Below, piece by piece: positions 12,829 to 14,044 of a DNA stretch of 14,044 bases. The stretch's first letter is position 1; the number at the start of each line of letters is the position of its first letter. The translations under genes were made by a program, and so were the position numbers. This DNA is from Hellea sp. (GTDB taxonomy: Bacteria; Pseudomonadota; Alphaproteobacteria; Caulobacterales; Maricaulaceae): the NCBI GenBank assembly GCA_020628635.1, contig JAHDEU010000019.1:1-14044 (forward strand). The letters are read 5' to 3'. The notes under the pieces are model-generated. The model ran no database searches. It was not told the DNA's origin and worked only from the letters and a program-made list of their open reading frames with translations.

Positions 12829-13719
12829 CTAGGTGTCCGCAAACAGTGCCTCCAATTCTGCCGCGATGAGACGCCCGAGCTGGTCGACTAGCGCGAGATC
12901 GAGTCCCTTTGTGGCATAGACCAAATCGATAGCGATGGGTTCAAGCTCGGGAATATCGTGGAGGCTGAGACCCGCCATATCACCGGACCGCGCCGTCACC
13001 CCGTCGACGACCGCGACGCCGGACCCGCAGCTCACCAGGCTCTTCGCCAGATGGTATGTATCGACCACCAGCCGTGCCGGGCTTTCCAGGCCGACGCGTC
13101 CCGATCCCAATTGCCGACCGAGCACACTCCTCAAGCTCAAATCGATACGCTGCAAACCGTCCAATTCAGTCAGGCTGACGGGCCCCGAAGCGAGCGGGTT
13201 GTCGGCGATCGGGGCGATGCAGACATAGCGTGTGGTCGTGATCTGCCGCTTCTTCAGCCGCGGCCGGGACGGAGAGTTGAACACCAACCCGATATCGATA
13301 TCGCCGCGCATCAGCCTTCTAGCGATTTGGTCCTCGTGGAGCGTCTGGGCTTCGAGTGTGACGGAGGGCTCACTGTCGCAAAACCGCGCCATCGCTCGGG
13401 GCGCGACCTCCAGTCCCAATGCGGGCACCATGGCAAAACGCAAATGCCCCGCGCCCTGATCCGTGAGCCGCTGCGCGAGTGCCTGAAGGTCTGAGAGATG
13501 ATCGAGCGTCGAGCTCGTCGCCTCGAAAAGCGTCTCGGCACGCGGCGTCGGCTGCAACCGCCCGGCGACCCGGTCGAACAGCGAGAAGCCCAACTGATCC
13601 TCGAAGCGGCGCAGAACCTTGCTGACCGTGGGCTGCGACACACCCAGCGACCGTGCCGCTTCGGATATCGATCCCGAGAGAACGATGGCATTGAACACTT
13701 CGATCTGGCGAAATTTCAT
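12829..13719 (-). CDS. LysR-family transcriptional regulator
   Basis: A 296-residue LysR-type regulator. The winged helix-turn-helix occupies residues 1-60 (SGSISEAARSLGVSQPTVSKVLRRFEDQLG at about 15-44, then LFDR and PTPRAE), followed by a linker helix and a type-2 periplasmic-binding-fold effector domain from about 90 onwards. Regulators of this type bind T-N11-A sites as tetramers and respond to a small metabolite of the pathway they control. The frame is open 13 codons further to an ATG at 13758, but MKFRQIEVF at 13719 is the normal family start. The gene ends 130 bp before the receptor start on the same strand, so it most plausibly controls the receptor and downstream genes. The effector may be an amino acid or peptide, but sequence does not show this. 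Confidence 0.92.
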   Translation of the reverse strand: MKFRQIEVFNAIVLSGSISEAARSLGVSQPTVSKVLRRFEDQLGFSLFDRVAGRLQPTPRAETLFEATSSTLDHLSDLQALAQRLTDQGAGHLRFAMVPALGLEVAPRAMARFCDSEPSVTLEAQTLHEDQIARRLMRGDIDIGLVFNSPSRPRLKKRQITTTRYVCIAPIADNPLASGPVSLTELDGLQRIDLSLRSVLGRQLGSGRVGLESPARLVVDTYHLAKSLVSCGSGVAVVDGVTARSGDMAGLSLHDIPELEPIAIDLVYATKGLDLALVDQLGRLIAAELEALFADT

Positions 13720-13990
13720 GGTTCGACCGTCCCGCCTCCCAACGCCGTCAATGGCCATCCAGTGTTCATCGGGTAGAGTGAAGATGACCCGTCATGCCCG
13801 CAAGGGCCACGTTGCGAAAGCAGCCGACAAAGTTGTCAGAGCTCAAAGCGCTCCGACCCTGCGCCAGAATGATCCCGAGCCACTCAGTGAAGTTAGCCGA
13901 CACTATGCCCTGCATGCAGTTCGCGAGGTGCGCATAAAAGCGTCTGAGCGAGCCACAACGAGGCGAAACGAGTGCATTTGAGAAAATATG
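13720..13990. other. Intergenic segment between lysR and tRNA-Arg
   Basis: I recognise no conserved gene here. The one open frame worth noting is a plus-strand 65-codon ORF from the ATG at 13784 to the stop ending at 13981 (begins MTRHARKGHVAKAADKVV). It is very basic, with a weak purine-rich stretch (GTAGAGTGAAG) before the ATG. Its composition resembles translated non-coding GC-rich DNA, and it extends the shadow frame antisense to lysR, so I do not call it a gene. The segment must also hold the lysR promoter (minus strand), which I cannot pinpoint. Confidence 0.4.
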
Positions 13991-14044
13991 CGCACCGGGG
14001 AGGATTCGAACCCCCGACCCCCAGATTCGTAGTCTGGTGCTCTA
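13991..14044 (-). tRNA. tRNA-Arg (anticodon ACG), 3' portion
   Basis: The minus strand reads the 3' part of a tRNA: end of the D-arm (TAGAGC), anticodon stem CCAGA/TCTGG with loop CTACGAA giving anticodon ACG (14030-14028), variable loop, T-arm GGGGG-TTCGAAT-CCTCC, acceptor strand CCGGTGC and discriminator G73 at 13991. ACG (read as ICG) decodes CGU/CGC/CGA arginine codons. The bases after G73 are CAT, so CCA is not encoded and must be added enzymatically. The 5' part lies beyond the window end. Confidence 0.93.

Noticed and set aside
12699..12842. 48-codon upstream extension of the receptor frame
   Set aside because: It would place a signal peptide internally and overlap lysR; a good Shine-Dalgarno and signal peptide mark the ATG at 12698.
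13991..14044. tRNA-Arg 3' end as an integration site for an island covering the window
   Set aside because: The tRNA 3' end faces the window, which is the usual island geometry, but I saw no integrase, transposase or repeated copy of the tRNA end within these 14 kb.
1..14044. CRISPR arrays, insertion sequences, tandem repeats
   Set aside because: Reading both strands I found no regularly spaced repeats, transposase genes or terminal inverted repeats.

Overview
The window looks like chromosomal DNA of a GC-rich, free-living alphaproteobacterium. A Caulobacterales/Maricaulales/Hyphomonadales-type organism is my best guess. It rests on a large TonB-dependent receptor with a serine/glycine-rich plug, a copper cluster of alphaproteobacterial style, dense 1-4 bp gene overlaps and a tRNA gene with no encoded CCA. 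This placement is inference. I see no mobile elements, CRISPR arrays, rRNA or phage genes.

Positions 1-4382 are a copper-handling region. On the minus strand, a cysteine-rich secreted small protein (1467-1832), a TolC-type outer-membrane channel (157-1398) and the start of a CusB-type periplasmic adaptor (1-160, cut by the window edge) form the beginning of a Cus-like RND efflux operon. A glutaredoxin-MauE membrane fusion (1980-2771, minus) is divergent from csoR-copC-copD (2882-4382, plus). CsoR carries the complete Cys-His-Cys Cu(I) triad and CopC the His-Asp-His Cu(II) site. Sites resembling CsoR operators (ATAC-N9-GTAT and a shorter variant) lie before the efflux operon, before the glutaredoxin gene and at the start of copC, so one copper-responsive regulon probably covers all three units. 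csoR seems to be transcribed without a leader.

Positions 4408-13719, all minus strand, form a second unit that I read as a scavenging pathway for D-amino-acid-containing or N-acylated peptides. It runs from a LysR regulator (12829-13719) to a TonB-dependent receptor (9780-12698), a DadA-like D-amino acid dehydrogenase (8452-9645), a lipoprotein M14 metallocarboxypeptidase (7205-8455), a lipoprotein D-aminoacylase-type amidohydrolase (5625-7208) and a DAACS-family amino acid symporter (4408-5625). The last four genes overlap by 1-4 bp (ATGA, GTGA, TGATG), so they are translationally coupled. In the model, the receptor brings a peptide across the outer membrane, the two lipoproteins trim its C-terminus and N-acyl cap, the symporter imports the free residue, and DadA oxidises it to a 2-oxo acid. 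Two of the proteins deviate at key residues: the symporter has lost both aspartates that bind sodium in GltPh, and the deacylase has Asp in place of the bridging zinc-ligand Cys.

The right end holds about 270 bp with no convincing gene and then the 3' part of tRNA-Arg(ACG) on the minus strand, cut by the window end.
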